Shown in pieces: positions 30,455 through 39,387 of a stretch of DNA of 41,808 nucleotides. The translations under genes were made by a program, and so were the position numbers. Numbering within the stretch: position 1 is the stretch's first letter; the number at the start of each line of letters is the position of its first letter. The stretch lies in assembly GCA_004298675.1 (NCBI GenBank), contig SCRI01000087.1:1-41808 (forward strand), in the 5' to 3' direction. Source of the DNA: a bacterium. GTDB lineage: Bacteria; Vulcanimicrobiota; Vulcanimicrobiia; Vulcanimicrobiales; SCRA01. The notes under the pieces were generated by a model, which was not told where the DNA came from, did not search any database, and saw only the letters and a program-made list of their open reading frames with translations.

Positions 30455-31159
30455 TTAGGCGGCGGAATGGAAGTTGGGCGGCGGACCGATGGGGGGATAG
30501 GTGGGCGTCCCCGTGACCTGGTGCGTATGGAACGTGAGCAGGACGAGCGGGGTGAGGTAGGGCCAGAGTTGCGGTGAAGCCGCCGGCGGCAGCACCTCGG
30601 CGACTTGCGGACTGGGGCTGGGCGCTGGATCCGTTGGCAGCGGCGCGGGCGGCGGCGTAGGTCGAGCGGGAACCGGCGTGGGGTGCGGCTTTGGCGGCGC
30701 AAGCGCGGCGACGCGCCGGGGGCGCGCCAGCAGCGAGAGATTGCCGCAGGCGGCAGGCAGAAAGAGCGAGAGCGTACGCCCGGGCCCCGGAATGTCGACC
30801 TCCCAGCCCATCGTGTTCGAGGGGATCAGCACGTCTTTGATGACGTGGACGTTGTCGCCCGCGGCCCAAGTCATTCCGTCGAGATGCCGCGGAATCTCCA
30901 CCCAGCGCATCTGGTGGGTGCGCCACTGCTGCAGGAAGGCGTTGAACTCGCCGGGCGTCAGTCCCAGTTTGCCGGCGGCATTCCGGACCAACGCCTCGTG
31001 CTCCAGGATCTTGGAGAGCTCGCTCGAGGTCGAGGCGCTGGGTCCCAAGAGCGGCGCGGTGCCTAACGTGTGGATGACGGTCGTTCGACCTAGCGCGGGT
31101 GATGCGATGACGAAGATCAGGGCGCTGCTCGCCAGCGCGCGGCCGACGCGTACCTTCAT
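30455..31159 (-). CDS. Secreted proline-rich protein of unknown function
   Basis: A 234-aa protein. An N-terminal signal peptide (V-G-R-A-L-A-S-S-A-L-I-F-V-I-A-S-P-A-L-G) precedes a ~115-residue ordered-looking part with I-P-R-H-L-D-G-M-T-W-A and an A-C-G-N-L-S-L element. A Pro/Ala/Thr-rich tract (about 155-205) and a short hydrophobic C-terminal stretch, W-P-Y-L-T-P-L-V-L-L-T-F, follow. I do not recognise the domain. It is divergent from the DUF5693 gene across 159 nt. Confidence 0.6.
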   Translation of the reverse strand: MKVRVGRALASSALIFVIASPALGRTTVIHTLGTAPLLGPSASTSSELSKILEHEALVRNAAGKLGLTPGEFNAFLQQWRTHQMRWVEIPRHLDGMTWAAGDNVHVIKDVLIPSNTMGWEVDIPGPGRTLSLFLPAACGNLSLLARPRRVAALAPPKPHPTPVPARPTPPPAPLPTDPAPSPSPQVAEVLPPAASPQLWPYLTPLVLLTFHTHQVTGTPTYPPIGPPPNFHSAA

Positions 31160-31203
31160 GTCTTCGAGTATGCGAGCATTTTGACGGCGGGGTTAGGGCC
31201 GCC

Positions 31204-31278
31204 GGTGGAAGCAGGCAGGGTGCCTCCGCCCTCGCTGTGATCGGGACCACAGGTGAGCCTGGTTGGGACCTCGGCGAG
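31204..31278 (+). other. Potential structured leader upstream of the DUF5693 gene
   Basis: Nested complementary arms are visible: GGTGGA (31204-31209) with TCCGCC (31225-31230, one G-U pair), enclosing GGCA/TGCC (31214-31224). Next, CTCGC (31231-31235) pairs with GCGAG (31274-31278), enclosing CAGG-TGAG-CCTG (31249-31261). The sequence does not match a T-box, cobalamin, FMN or ydaO core that I can recognise. High GC makes chance pairing likely. The rest of 31160-31318 has no visible gene. Confidence 0.2.
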
Positions 31279-31318
31279 CGCCAGGAGCCCAGTCTCTCCG
31301 CAGAAAAGGGGGCGCCCC

Positions 31319-33358
31319 GTGATCGAGACATATCGTTACCGGCGCTTCCTCTATGCTCTGGCTTGCCTAGCACTTCTGGCGGCGCTGGGCGTGGCGGCTT
31401 GGCGTGCGCATTCCGAGCACCACGCGCGCCGGGTCGAGATCGCGCTCGACGCGGGCGATTTCCTGAGCTTCGCCCATGCCTACGGTTACGATCCGCGTGC
31501 CTTTCTCGTCGCGCTGCGGCGGGCGGGGCTGACGTCTCTGGCCGTGACCGAGGAGCTGGGCGGCAACATCAACGGCTCCGACCACGGCGTGGCCTACTCC
31601 GGGCGGCAGTTGTTGGACCAGGCGGCACTCTCGCCCGTCACCGACCCGGGTTTCGCGGCGCTGCTGCGCGCGCATCGGGTTCGCCCCGACTGGGTCTACG
31701 TGGAGGCCTTCGACCGCGCCACTTACGAGCGATATCTGCGTTCGCTGCGCCGTTACTTCGAGCCGCGCGACGTGGCGGCGATTCGCACCAGCGCTCCCTA
31801 CATCGTGGCGGCCAAGACCGACCTCGATCTCTTCGATAACCTCGCACTCGGGCTGCCGGACGATCAGCTCGCGCTGGCGCGCGATCTGCATCTGCTCTTG
31901 ATTGCGCGCATCCAGAACGACGAGCGCTACACGCCGGCGGCCATCGACGATCTCTTCGCCGACTTCATGCGCCACCAGCGCGTCTCTACCGTGATCTTCT
32001 TTGGCTTGCGCAACCAGGTCTTGGGCTTCCCCGATCAGCTGCCGGCAACCGCTGCGGCCTTCCAGCGCACGCGCGTCAACTTCGGCACCATCGAGGTCTA
32101 CTCCAAGGACCAGGTGCAGAAGGGCAACCTCGGCTTGGCACGCGAGATCCCCCACCAAGTGGTGCGCGTCCAGGCCATCGCCAAACTCGAGTTGGACAAG
32201 CTGGATCTGCCGACCGTGGTCTCGCGCTATGCGCTAGGGGCGCGCGAGCGCAACGTGCGCGTGATCTACCTGCGCCCATTCCAGCACGAGTATCAGAAGA
32301 AGTCGATCGAGGCCACGAACGTGGCGCTGGTGTCGGAGATCAAGGCGGCGCTGCTGCGCGACGGTCTGCGCACCGGGCGGGCGACGCCGTTCGAGCGTTC
32401 GCGCGTGGCGCCTCTGATCGAAGCGCTGGCGCTGCTGGCCGCGCTGGCGGTCCCCGCCGGCTTCCTGCTCTTGATCGAGTTCCTGCGCGAGAGCGGCGCG
32501 CCCGCGGCGGGCGAGTTGGTCCCGCGTGCCGTTCTGCGCTGGGCGGTGGCGCTCTTTGCCGCCACCATCGTGCTGGTGCTCGGCACGCTGGCCGTCGGGC
32601 ATGGCTTGCTGGGGCGTAAGCTCGTCGCGCTCAGCGGCGGGTTGACCTACGGCACGCTGGCGTTCGTCTCGTTGGCAAACGTCTTCCGCCGGCGCCCGGA
32701 AGCCTCCGCCGGCGCGGCTCTCTGGGCCGGCATTCGCGCGCTCTTGATCGCGCTGGGCGTCGCGCTGCTGGGCGGGCTCGTGGTGGTGGGGCTGCTCTCC
32801 GAGCCGCTCTTCATGACGGAGGTGGAGGCGTTCTCCGGCGTCAGGCTGCTGCTGTTGGTGATTCCGTTGGCGGCGCTGGCGATCGCGCTCTACTCTCCGC
32901 GCTTCGGCGGGGCGATGTCCGGAGAGAGTCTGCTCGCGCCGGTGCGCGTCTGGCAACTGCTGGCCGGCATCGCCGTCGTGGCTCTGGGGGCGTTGATCGC
33001 GCTACGCTCCGGCAACCAGAGCGACATCGGCCCCTCGGCTCTCGAGACCCACCTGCGCTCGGGGCTGACGCACCTGCTGGTGGTGCGCCCACGCTTCAAG
33101 GAGTTCGTGGTCGGCTGGCCCTCGATCGTCGCCGCGGCCGTGCTCTGGCCGCGCCACCGCCGCTGGCTGCTCTGGCTCCTCGCGCTTGGCGCGGGCGTCG
33201 GCCTGGGCGACGTGGTCGACACCTTTTCGCATCTGCACACCGAGCTCTGGGTGGGCGTGCTGCGTATCGTCAACGGTCTGGTGGTGGGCGTGGCGATCGC
33301 GGCCGTGGCGGCGTGGATCTACCGCCGTTGCGCCACGGGAGAGCCGGCGGCCAAGTGA
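31319..33358 (+). CDS. DUF5693 family membrane protein
   Basis: A 679-aa protein: one N-terminal TM (about 8-28), a large extracytoplasmic domain to about 355, then seven or more C-terminal helices. It contains the family-type phrase A-V-T-E-E-L-G-G-N-I-N and a later E-R-N-V-R-V-I-Y-L-R-P-F. Members commonly sit directly before csaB, as here, which suggests a role in secondary-cell-wall or surface polymer assembly; the biochemical activity is unknown. GTG 31319 has AAGGGGG about 7 nt upstream. The in-frame start at 31253 adds a charged, poorly conserved tail. It overlaps csaB by GTGA. Confidence 0.83.
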   Translation: MIETYRYRRFLYALACLALLAALGVAAWRAHSEHHARRVEIALDAGDFLSFAHAYGYDPRAFLVALRRAGLTSLAVTEELGGNINGSDHGVAYSGRQLLDQAALSPVTDPGFAALLRAHRVRPDWVYVEAFDRATYERYLRSLRRYFEPRDVAAIRTSAPYIVAAKTDLDLFDNLALGLPDDQLALARDLHLLLIARIQNDERYTPAAIDDLFADFMRHQRVSTVIFFGLRNQVLGFPDQLPATAAAFQRTRVNFGTIEVYSKDQVQKGNLGLAREIPHQVVRVQAIAKLELDKLDLPTVVSRYALGARERNVRVIYLRPFQHEYQKKSIEATNVALVSEIKAALLRDGLRTGRATPFERSRVAPLIEALALLAALAVPAGFLLLIEFLRESGAPAAGELVPRAVLRWAVALFAATIVLVLGTLAVGHGLLGRKLVALSGGLTYGTLAFVSLANVFRRRPEASAGAALWAGIRALLIALGVALLGGLVVVGLLSEPLFMTEVEAFSGVRLLLLVIPLAALAIALYSPRFGGAMSGESLLAPVRVWQLLAGIAVVALGALIALRSGNQSDIGPSALETHLRSGLTHLLVVRPRFKEFVVGWPSIVAAAVLWPRHRRWLLWLLALGAGVGLGDVVDTFSHLHTELWVGVLRIVNGLVVGVAIAAVAAWIYRRCATGEPAAK

Positions 33359-34437
33359 GGGTTCTGCTCTCCGGCTACTACGGCTTCGGTAACCTCGGCG
33401 ACGAAGCGCTGTTGGCCGAGATCGCGCGGGGGCTGCGCCGCCGTTTTCCCGGCGTGGAGATCGTCGCGCTCTCCGCCGACCCGCCGGCGACCGCGCGCGC
33501 TTACGGCATCGAGGCGGCGCCACGCTGGGATGTCGGCGCGGTGCGCCGCGAGCTTACGCGTGCCGACGTCTTCCTCTCCGGCGGCGGCGGCCTGCTGCAG
33601 AACTCCACCAGCCTCAAGAGCCTGCTCTACTATGCAGGCTTGGTGCGCCAAGCAGTGCACGCGCGCAAGGTCGTGGGAATCTTCGCGCAGTCGATCGGTC
33701 CGCTGGACTTCTGGGGCAAGGGCATCGTGCGCGAGTTTTGCAAGGGCGTCACCTTCGCCACCGTGCGCGACGACGCCAGCCGCGCGTTGCTGGCCTCACT
33801 GCTGCCGGGCGTGCCCGTGGAGCGCACTGCCGATCCCGTCTTTCTCTACGAGCCGCCGGAGCGTGGCGTTGAGGACGCGCTGGTGCGCGAGGGACTGGGC
33901 GCGGCCGCGCAGCCGCTGGTGATCGTTAGCGTGCGCAAGACCGCGGCGCAGCGCGAGGTGGGCGCGCGCGTGGCTAGCGCGGTGGACGCGCTGGCGGAGC
34001 AAGGCGCGCACGTGGCCTTCCTCCCCTTCCAATCGCCCGAAGACGCGGAAGCGGCAACCGACATCATCCGGAAGTGCCGCTCCGCGCCCACACTGCTGCC
34101 CGGCGGCGACCTCGACGCGGTAGCGCGCGCCATCGCTTCGGCCCAGGCCGTCATCGGCGTGCGTCTTCACGCGTTGGTGTTGGCGGCGCGCTTCGCCGTG
34201 CCGTTTGCCGCCGTCTCGTACGATCCGAAAGTTGGCGCGCTGCTCAGCCTGCTCGACTACCCGCTGCCGGCGCTGTGGGAGCCGGGCGCGCGTAAGGGCG
34301 ACGGCGAGTTCTCCGCACGCGTTGCGACGCAGCTCTGGAGCGAGCGCGTGCAGCTCGCCGCGCAGCTGCGCGAACGCCTGCCCGAGTTGCAGCGCGCGGC
34401 GCGCGCGAACTTCGAAATTTTGTCGCGCTACGTGTAG
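33355..34437 (+). CDS. csaB: Polysaccharide pyruvyl transferase CsaB
   Basis: A 360-aa protein with CsaB hallmarks: L-L-S-G-Y-Y-G-F-G-N-L-G-D-E-A-L-L near the start, then L-S-G-G-G-G-L-L-Q-N-S-T-S, F-A-Q-S-I-G-P, T-V-R-D, and late G-V-R-L-H-A-L-V-L-A-A. CsaB adds pyruvate ketal to a wall polysaccharide so that SLH-domain proteins can bind. The GTG start overlaps the DUF5693 stop. The pairing is well known from Gram-positives and some diderm Terrabacteria. It implies SLH-anchored surface proteins in this organism. Confidence 0.92.
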   Translation: MRVLLSGYYGFGNLGDEALLAEIARGLRRRFPGVEIVALSADPPATARAYGIEAAPRWDVGAVRRELTRADVFLSGGGGLLQNSTSLKSLLYYAGLVRQAVHARKVVGIFAQSIGPLDFWGKGIVREFCKGVTFATVRDDASRALLASLLPGVPVERTADPVFLYEPPERGVEDALVREGLGAAAQPLVIVSVRKTAAQREVGARVASAVDALAEQGAHVAFLPFQSPEDAEAATDIIRKCRSAPTLLPGGDLDAVARAIASAQAVIGVRLHALVLAARFAVPFAAVSYDPKVGALLSLLDYPLPALWEPGARKGDGEFSARVATQLWSERVQLAAQLRERLPELQRAARANFEILSRYV

Positions 34438-34468
34438 GTTCGTGCCGTGAACGGCCGAACATCAAGAT

Positions 34469-35245
34469 ATGGCGCAACTCCTGCGCGGCTCCATGTGGAT
34501 CGGTCGCTGTTTTGGCATCCGCGTCGGCATTCATCCGTCGTGGCTGCTGGTGTTCGCGCTTGCGGTTTGGATGCTCAGCGAGTCCTTCGGCGACTTGGGT
34601 GCGATGTACGCGTTGAGTGTGTCGGTGATCACGGCGCTGGCGCTTTTTGGCAGCGTGGTCGTGCACGAGTTCGCGCACGCGTTGATCGCGCGCCGCTTCG
34701 GTGTGGCGACGCTCTCGGTGCGGCTCTTCCTCTTCGGTGGCGTGGCGACGATCGCGGCCGAGCCGCCCACACCGGGAGCGGAGGCGGCCATTGCCGTCGC
34801 GGGGCCGCTCTGCAGCGCGGCGCTGGCGGGCCTGTGCGCACTGGCTCTGGAGGCGATGCGCCACCTCGGCGGCGAGCCGCACCTCGCGCTCGTGCTGATG
34901 GCGTTGGCGGCCGCCAACGCCTTCTTGGCCGCGTTCAATCTGCTGCCGGCCTTCCCCATGGATGGCGGGCGCATCTTCCGCGCCGCCGTCTGGCGCCTGC
35001 GGGGCGATCGCGCCGCGGCCACGCGCCTCTCGTCGCTGACCGGCATGGCCTTCGCGCTGGCGTTGGGACTGCTGGGCATGGAGCTGGCGTGGCAGACGCA
35101 CGACTGGGAGCCGCTCTGGTACGTCGCGCTGGGCGGGTTCGTCTCCATCGCGACGATTCAGAGCTACCAAGACGCTCGCTGCACGCGCTGCGAGCGGGTG
35201 CCCGGGGGGAGCGGGGACGCGCCGCAGCGTAAGCCTGCCGCCTAA
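34469..35245 (+). CDS. M50 family site-2 protease-like metallopeptidase
   Basis: A 258-aa membrane protease with HEFAH (66-70) inside a helix and F-P-M-D165-G-G-R as the third zinc ligand motif. About five to six helices are predicted, with no PDZ or CBS domain. The C-terminal tail has C-T-R-C. This matches the compact SpoIVFB-like/rhomboid-distant M50 group. Targets are unknown; intramembrane cleavage of an anti-sigma factor or a membrane protein is possible. No good SD precedes ATG 34469, and a start at 34493 (M-W-I-G-R) cannot be ruled out. The stop overlaps ileS (TAATG). Confidence 0.85.
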   Translation: MAQLLRGSMWIGRCFGIRVGIHPSWLLVFALAVWMLSESFGDLGAMYALSVSVITALALFGSVVVHEFAHALIARRFGVATLSVRLFLFGGVATIAAEPPTPGAEAAIAVAGPLCSAALAGLCALALEAMRHLGGEPHLALVLMALAAANAFLAAFNLLPAFPMDGGRIFRAAVWRLRGDRAAATRLSSLTGMAFALALGLLGMELAWQTHDWEPLWYVALGGFVSIATIQSYQDARCTRCERVPGGSGDAPQRKPAA

Positions 35246-38049
35246 TGGCGACCGAAGCGACGAAGAGACCCGACTACCGCAAGACCCTCAATCTCCCGCA
35301 GACCGAGTTTCCCATGAAGGCCGACCTGCCGCAGCGCGAGCCGGCGCGGATCGCCTGGTGGGCGGAGCGCCGCACCTACGAGCGTCGCCTCGAGGCCAAC
35401 GCCGGCGCACAGCCTTGGATTCTGCACGACGGGCCGCCCTACGCCAACGGCGGCCTGCACATGGGCCACTTCCTCAACAAAGTCCTGAAGGACATCTTCG
35501 TCAAGGTCCACCTGCTCGACGGCCTCGCCGCGCGCTTCGTCCCAGGTTGGGATATGCACGGGCTGCCCATCGAGATCGAAACCCTCAAGCATCTCGGCGT
35601 GCACTTTCGCAGCGTGCCGCCGGCCGAGCTGCGCGAGAAGTGCCGCGAGCGCGCGCTGCATTGGCTGGGCGTTCAGCGCGATCTCTTCATGCGCATGGGC
35701 TGCTTCGGGCTCTGGGAGACGCCGTACCGCACGATCGATCCGTCCTTCGAGGGGACCATCGTCGACGCGCTGGCCGAGCTTGCGCAGCAGAAGTATCTCT
35801 ATAAAGGGCTGCGCTCCACGTACTGGTGCCCCACCGACGAGACGGCGCTGGCCGAGGCGGAGATCGAGTATCGCGATCACGTCTCGCCGTCGGTGTACGT
35901 GCGCTTTCCCACCGACGCCGCGCAGCGCGACGATCTGCTCGCGCGTTTCGACGGCGGTGCGGAGGAGGCGGGCGAGCTGCCGCTGGCCGTGCTGTGCTGG
36001 ACGACCACGCCGTGGTCGCTCCCGGGCACGGTGGGCGTGGCCTTCAACCCCGCAGCCGAGTACGGGCTCTTCCGCTTCCGCCATCCCGGTGGTGGTGAGG
36101 AGTTGCTGATCTTCGCGACGGCGCTGTTGGAGAGCGTGCTGGCGCTGGTGCCCGGCACCACCGCGCGGACCCTGGCCACCACCACGGGAGAGCGCCTGGT
36201 GGGCGGGATCGTGCGCCATCCGTTCATGGACTTCAGCGTGCGCCTCGTGGATGCGCCGTACGTCGAGCTCAGCACCGGCACCGGCGCGGTGACCACGGCG
36301 CCGGGACACGGGCCCGAAGACTTCGATACCGGCGTGCGCTGTGGCTTACCGATCATCACGCCGGTGGACGAGAGCGGGCGCTTCACCGCGGAGGCCGGCC
36401 CCTTCCAGGGGCTGCACGTGCTGCGCGACGCCAACGCGAGGATCATCGAGCACCTGCGCGCCAGCGGCATGCTGTACTTCCAGCTCGACTACGAGCACAG
36501 TTACGCGCACTGTTGGCGTTGCCACAACCCCGTCATCTTCCGTGCCACCTCGCAGTGGTTCATGGCGCTCGACGTCAACCATCTGCGCCGCCGCATCACG
36601 GATCAAGTGAGCGGCGTCGCGTGGCACCCCGCCTGGGGCGAGGAGCGCATGCGGCAGATGATCGAGAACCATCCCGATTGGTGCCTCTCGCGTCAGCGCA
36701 CGTGGGGCACACCCATCCCGGCCTTCGACTGCGGGGAGTGCGGCAAGGAGATTCTCGACGCGCGCGTGGCGCGCCACATCGCGAACCTCTTCCGCGAGCA
36801 CGGCGCCGTGATCTGGTGGACGTGGGAGGCCGAGCGGCTTCTGCCGGCGGACTTCCACTGCCCGCACTGCGGCTCGGCCAAGCTCACGAAAGAGATGAAC
36901 ATCGTCGACATCTGGTTCGAGTCGGGCGTGACGCATCTGGCGGTGCTCGGCTCGCGCGAGCTGCCTTGGCCGGCCGACGTCTATCTCGAAGGCAGCGATC
37001 AATACCGCGGCTGGTTCCGCAGCAACCTCATCACCGCCGTCGCCATCAAGGGCGCGCCGCCGTACCGCGAGGTAGTCTCGACCGGCTGGGTGGTCGACCC
37101 TGACGGCCGCGCCATGCACAAGTCGGCCGGCAACTACATCGCTGCCGACGGCGCCATGAACACCTACGGCGCCGACGTGATGCGCCTGTGGGTAGCCTCG
37201 GTGGACTACGAAGCCGACGTGCGCGTGGGCACCTCGATCTTGGCCAACGTCGGCGAAGTCTACCGCAACCTGCGCAATCGCGTGCGCTTCATTCTCGGCA
37301 ACCTCTTCGACTTCACGCCGGAGGCGGTGGTGGCGCCCGGCGCGCTGCAGCCGTTGGACCGGCTGGCGGTTGCCGCCGCGAATGCGCTGGCGGACCGCTG
37401 CGCCGCGGCCTACCGCGAGTATCGTCTGCACGACGTCTACCTCGCGCTCTCCGCGTTCGTGAACGAGGACCTCTCCGCGTTCTATCTCGATGCGCTCAAG
37501 GACCGCCTCTACTCCAGCGCGGCCGGGTCGCCGCAGCGGCGCAGCGCGCAGACCGCGCTCTGGCACATTGCCAAGACACTGCTCGCGCTCTATGCTCCCG
37601 TGCTCTCGTTCACGGCCGAGGAGGCCTGGCAGAGCGTACCCGCGGCGCTGCGTGCCGATGCCGACTCCGTCTTCTTCCTGATGCTGGCACAGGCGCATCC
37701 GGCACCGGCGGAGGCAGAGCTCGCGCTGTGGGAACGACTGAAGTCTCTACGCTCGCAGGTCAAGGCGCAGAGCGAGGTCGAGGGCAAGGACTTCGAGCTG
37801 CGCGCGGTCGTGCGGGCCGATGCGCAGAGCATGGACGCGCTGCGGGGATTGGGCGATGACTTGCGCGAGGCGCTGGTGCTTTCGGCACTCGAGCTCGAGA
37901 GCGGCGCTGAGGGCGTGCAGTTGACGCTGGCGCGGGCGGACGGAGCCAAGTGCGCACGCTGCTGGAAGTACCGGGAACTGGGCGTCGACGCGAACTACCC
38001 GCTCATCTGTGCCCCCTGTGCCGAGGTGGTGCGCTCGCTCGAGGGCTAG
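35245..38049 (+). CDS. ileS: Isoleucyl-tRNA synthetase
   Basis: A 934-aa class I synthetase. The HIGH box is H-M-G-H (72-75) in P-Y-A-N-G-G-L-H. The editing domain has W-T-T-T-P-W-S-L-P and G-T-G-A-V-T-T-A-P-G-H-G-P-E-D. Two C-x-x-C pairs lie near 495-555. The KMSKS loop reads A623-M-H-K-S-A-G-N. A C-terminal zinc ribbon uses C903/C906 and C922/C925. It charges tRNA-Ile and edits valine. The loop variant (A-M-H for K-M-S) keeps the final K-S. The start ATG 35245 overlaps the protease stop. Its stop overlaps the convergent lgt stop within CTAG. Confidence 0.96.
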   Translation: MATEATKRPDYRKTLNLPQTEFPMKADLPQREPARIAWWAERRTYERRLEANAGAQPWILHDGPPYANGGLHMGHFLNKVLKDIFVKVHLLDGLAARFVPGWDMHGLPIEIETLKHLGVHFRSVPPAELREKCRERALHWLGVQRDLFMRMGCFGLWETPYRTIDPSFEGTIVDALAELAQQKYLYKGLRSTYWCPTDETALAEAEIEYRDHVSPSVYVRFPTDAAQRDDLLARFDGGAEEAGELPLAVLCWTTTPWSLPGTVGVAFNPAAEYGLFRFRHPGGGEELLIFATALLESVLALVPGTTARTLATTTGERLVGGIVRHPFMDFSVRLVDAPYVELSTGTGAVTTAPGHGPEDFDTGVRCGLPIITPVDESGRFTAEAGPFQGLHVLRDANARIIEHLRASGMLYFQLDYEHSYAHCWRCHNPVIFRATSQWFMALDVNHLRRRITDQVSGVAWHPAWGEERMRQMIENHPDWCLSRQRTWGTPIPAFDCGECGKEILDARVARHIANLFREHGAVIWWTWEAERLLPADFHCPHCGSAKLTKEMNIVDIWFESGVTHLAVLGSRELPWPADVYLEGSDQYRGWFRSNLITAVAIKGAPPYREVVSTGWVVDPDGRAMHKSAGNYIAADGAMNTYGADVMRLWVASVDYEADVRVGTSILANVGEVYRNLRNRVRFILGNLFDFTPEAVVAPGALQPLDRLAVAAANALADRCAAAYREYRLHDVYLALSAFVNEDLSAFYLDALKDRLYSSAAGSPQRRSAQTALWHIAKTLLALYAPVLSFTAEEAWQSVPAALRADADSVFFLMLAQAHPAPAEAELALWERLKSLRSQVKAQSEVEGKDFELRAVVRADAQSMDALRGLGDDLREALVLSALELESGAEGVQLTLARADGAKCARCWKYRELGVDANYPLICAPCAEVVRSLEG

Positions 38050-38858
38050 CCTTGCGTGGCCGGGCGCGGATAGCGCACGTTCACCCAGATCAGCATCACC
38101 ACGCCGATGACAATCTGGGGCACGGCCAGCAGTTGTCCGCCGGTGAGCCCGAGAACGTAGAAGCCGGGTTCGCGGAAGAACTCGGCGATCGTGCGCGTCA
38201 CGCCGTAGTAGGTGAACCAGAACCAGAACAGGCTGCCTTCGGCGAGATCGAGCCGGCGCACCGCGAAGAGCAGCGGCAACGCGAGGATGTCGAGCGCCCC
38301 CTCCATCAACTGCGAGGGCCAGCGGTAGCCTGGAAAATTTGGGAACTGCACGCCCCAGGGGTCGCTCGCCGGCACGCTGCGCCCCGGCAGCTCGTCGTTG
38401 ATGAAATTGACGACGCGCGTGAGTGCGATGCCGATCGGCAGCAGCATCACCACCTGATCGCCCAAGACGCGGTAACTCAGGCCGGGATGCTTGCGTAAGA
38501 AGAGCAAGCCCGCGATCACCACGCCGATCAGCCCGCCGTGGAAGGCCATCCCGCCCTGCCAGACCGCGATGAAGTCGATGGGGTGCGCCAGATAGGCCGC
38601 GAAGTTGTGGTTGGTGATGATGTCGGCGATGACGAAGAGCGTGCGCCCGCCGACGATCACGCCCGCGAGCGCATACACCATGAAGTCTTGGATCGCATCC
38701 GTCGTCAGCCCCAAGAGCGCGCGCGACGTTGGGCGGGTCAGCCAGAGATAGACGCAGATGAAGCCGACCAGGTACGAGATGCCGTACCAATGCACCGCGA
38801 GCGGGCCGAGGTGGAATGCGATCGGGTTGATGTTGGGGTAGGTGATGTAATGGTGCAT
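38046..38858 (-). CDS. lgt: Prolipoprotein diacylglyceryl transferase
   Basis: A 270-aa, seven-helix membrane enzyme that attaches diacylglycerol to lipobox cysteines. Family motifs are H-W-Y-G-I-S-Y (23-29), G-M-A-F-H107-G-G-L, and a signature R148-V-V-N-F-I-N-D-E156 in place of R-I-G-N-F-x-N-G-E. Y-Y-G-V-T-R...E-F-F-R-E-P follows. The key Arg, Asn and Glu are kept. ATG 38858 starts at homology; the GGAGGG at about 38872 is rather far, and an in-frame ATG at 38909 exists. It serves lipoproteins such as those at 1 and 11410. Confidence 0.93.
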   Translation of the reverse strand: MHHYITYPNINPIAFHLGPLAVHWYGISYLVGFICVYLWLTRPTSRALLGLTTDAIQDFMVYALAGVIVGGRTLFVIADIITNHNFAAYLAHPIDFIAVWQGGMAFHGGLIGVVIAGLLFLRKHPGLSYRVLGDQVVMLLPIGIALTRVVNFINDELPGRSVPASDPWGVQFPNFPGYRWPSQLMEGALDILALPLLFAVRRLDLAEGSLFWFWFTYYGVTRTIAEFFREPGFYVLGLTGGQLLAVPQIVIGVVMLIWVNVRYPRPATQG

Positions 38859-39004
38859 GGTTTCGGAAGTACCCTCCGGCGGCCGGCCCAGGGCACGACA
38901 CAGGCGCATGCCCCCCGATGTCGTACCATACGGGCGATGACCACCCCAAGACTCCCCGTTTCCGGCGCCGGCGCGGGCGTCCTTCTCTCCGTGTGGAGCG
39001 CGCG

Positions 39005-39385
39005 GTGACGATTAGCGAAATCGTGCGCCGCGTGATGGTGGCGCTAAGCGCCGTCGTCGTGCTGGAGGGATTGGCGCTCTTGATCGCGTTTCGCGAAAGC
39101 GGCGGCCTGGCCGTCGCCATCGTCGCGGCCTTCTTCGCGCTGGCGGCGCTCTACGTGGGTCCGCGCGCCGCGCGCGACGCCGCCGAGGCTCCGGGGGTCG
39201 TCTACACCGTGACGGCCGGCCTTATGCTCCTGTTGGCGCTGCTGATGCTCGATCCGTTGGCGGTGGGGCTGTTCCACCACCATGTGGCGACGGCCATGAC
39301 GGTCTTCGTGATGCCGATCGTGATCTCGGTGCTGACGGGGGGAGCCGCCTTCGCCGTCGCGGTCTCCGGCGGAAGGCGCCGCTGA
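39005..39385 (+). CDS. Small four-helix membrane protein of unknown function
   Basis: A 126-aa protein made almost wholly of four hydrophobic segments (A-L-S-A-V-V-V-L-E-G-L-A-L-L; A-V-A-I-V-A-A-F-F-A-L-A-A-L; T-A-G-L-M-L-L-L-A-L-L-M-L; V-F-V-M-P-I-V-I-S-V-L). GTG 39005 is preferred because GGAG lies 6 nt upstream and TM1 begins soon after. An earlier ATG at 38918 would add 29 Arg-rich residues. I do not recognise the family. It lies between lgt and lspA, two nt before the lspA start, so a link to lipoprotein or envelope processing is possible. Confidence 0.55.
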   Translation: MTISEIVRRVMVALSAVVVLEGLALLIAFRESGGLAVAIVAAFFALAALYVGPRAARDAAEAPGVVYTVTAGLMLLLALLMLDPLAVGLFHHHVATAMTVFVMPIVISVLTGGAAFAVAVSGGRRR

Positions 39386-39387
39386 CC

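Noticed and set aside
31160-31318. Known riboswitch or T-box
   Set aside because: I could not match conserved cores of T-box, cobalamin, FMN, SAM or ydaO elements; only generic GC-rich stems are visible.
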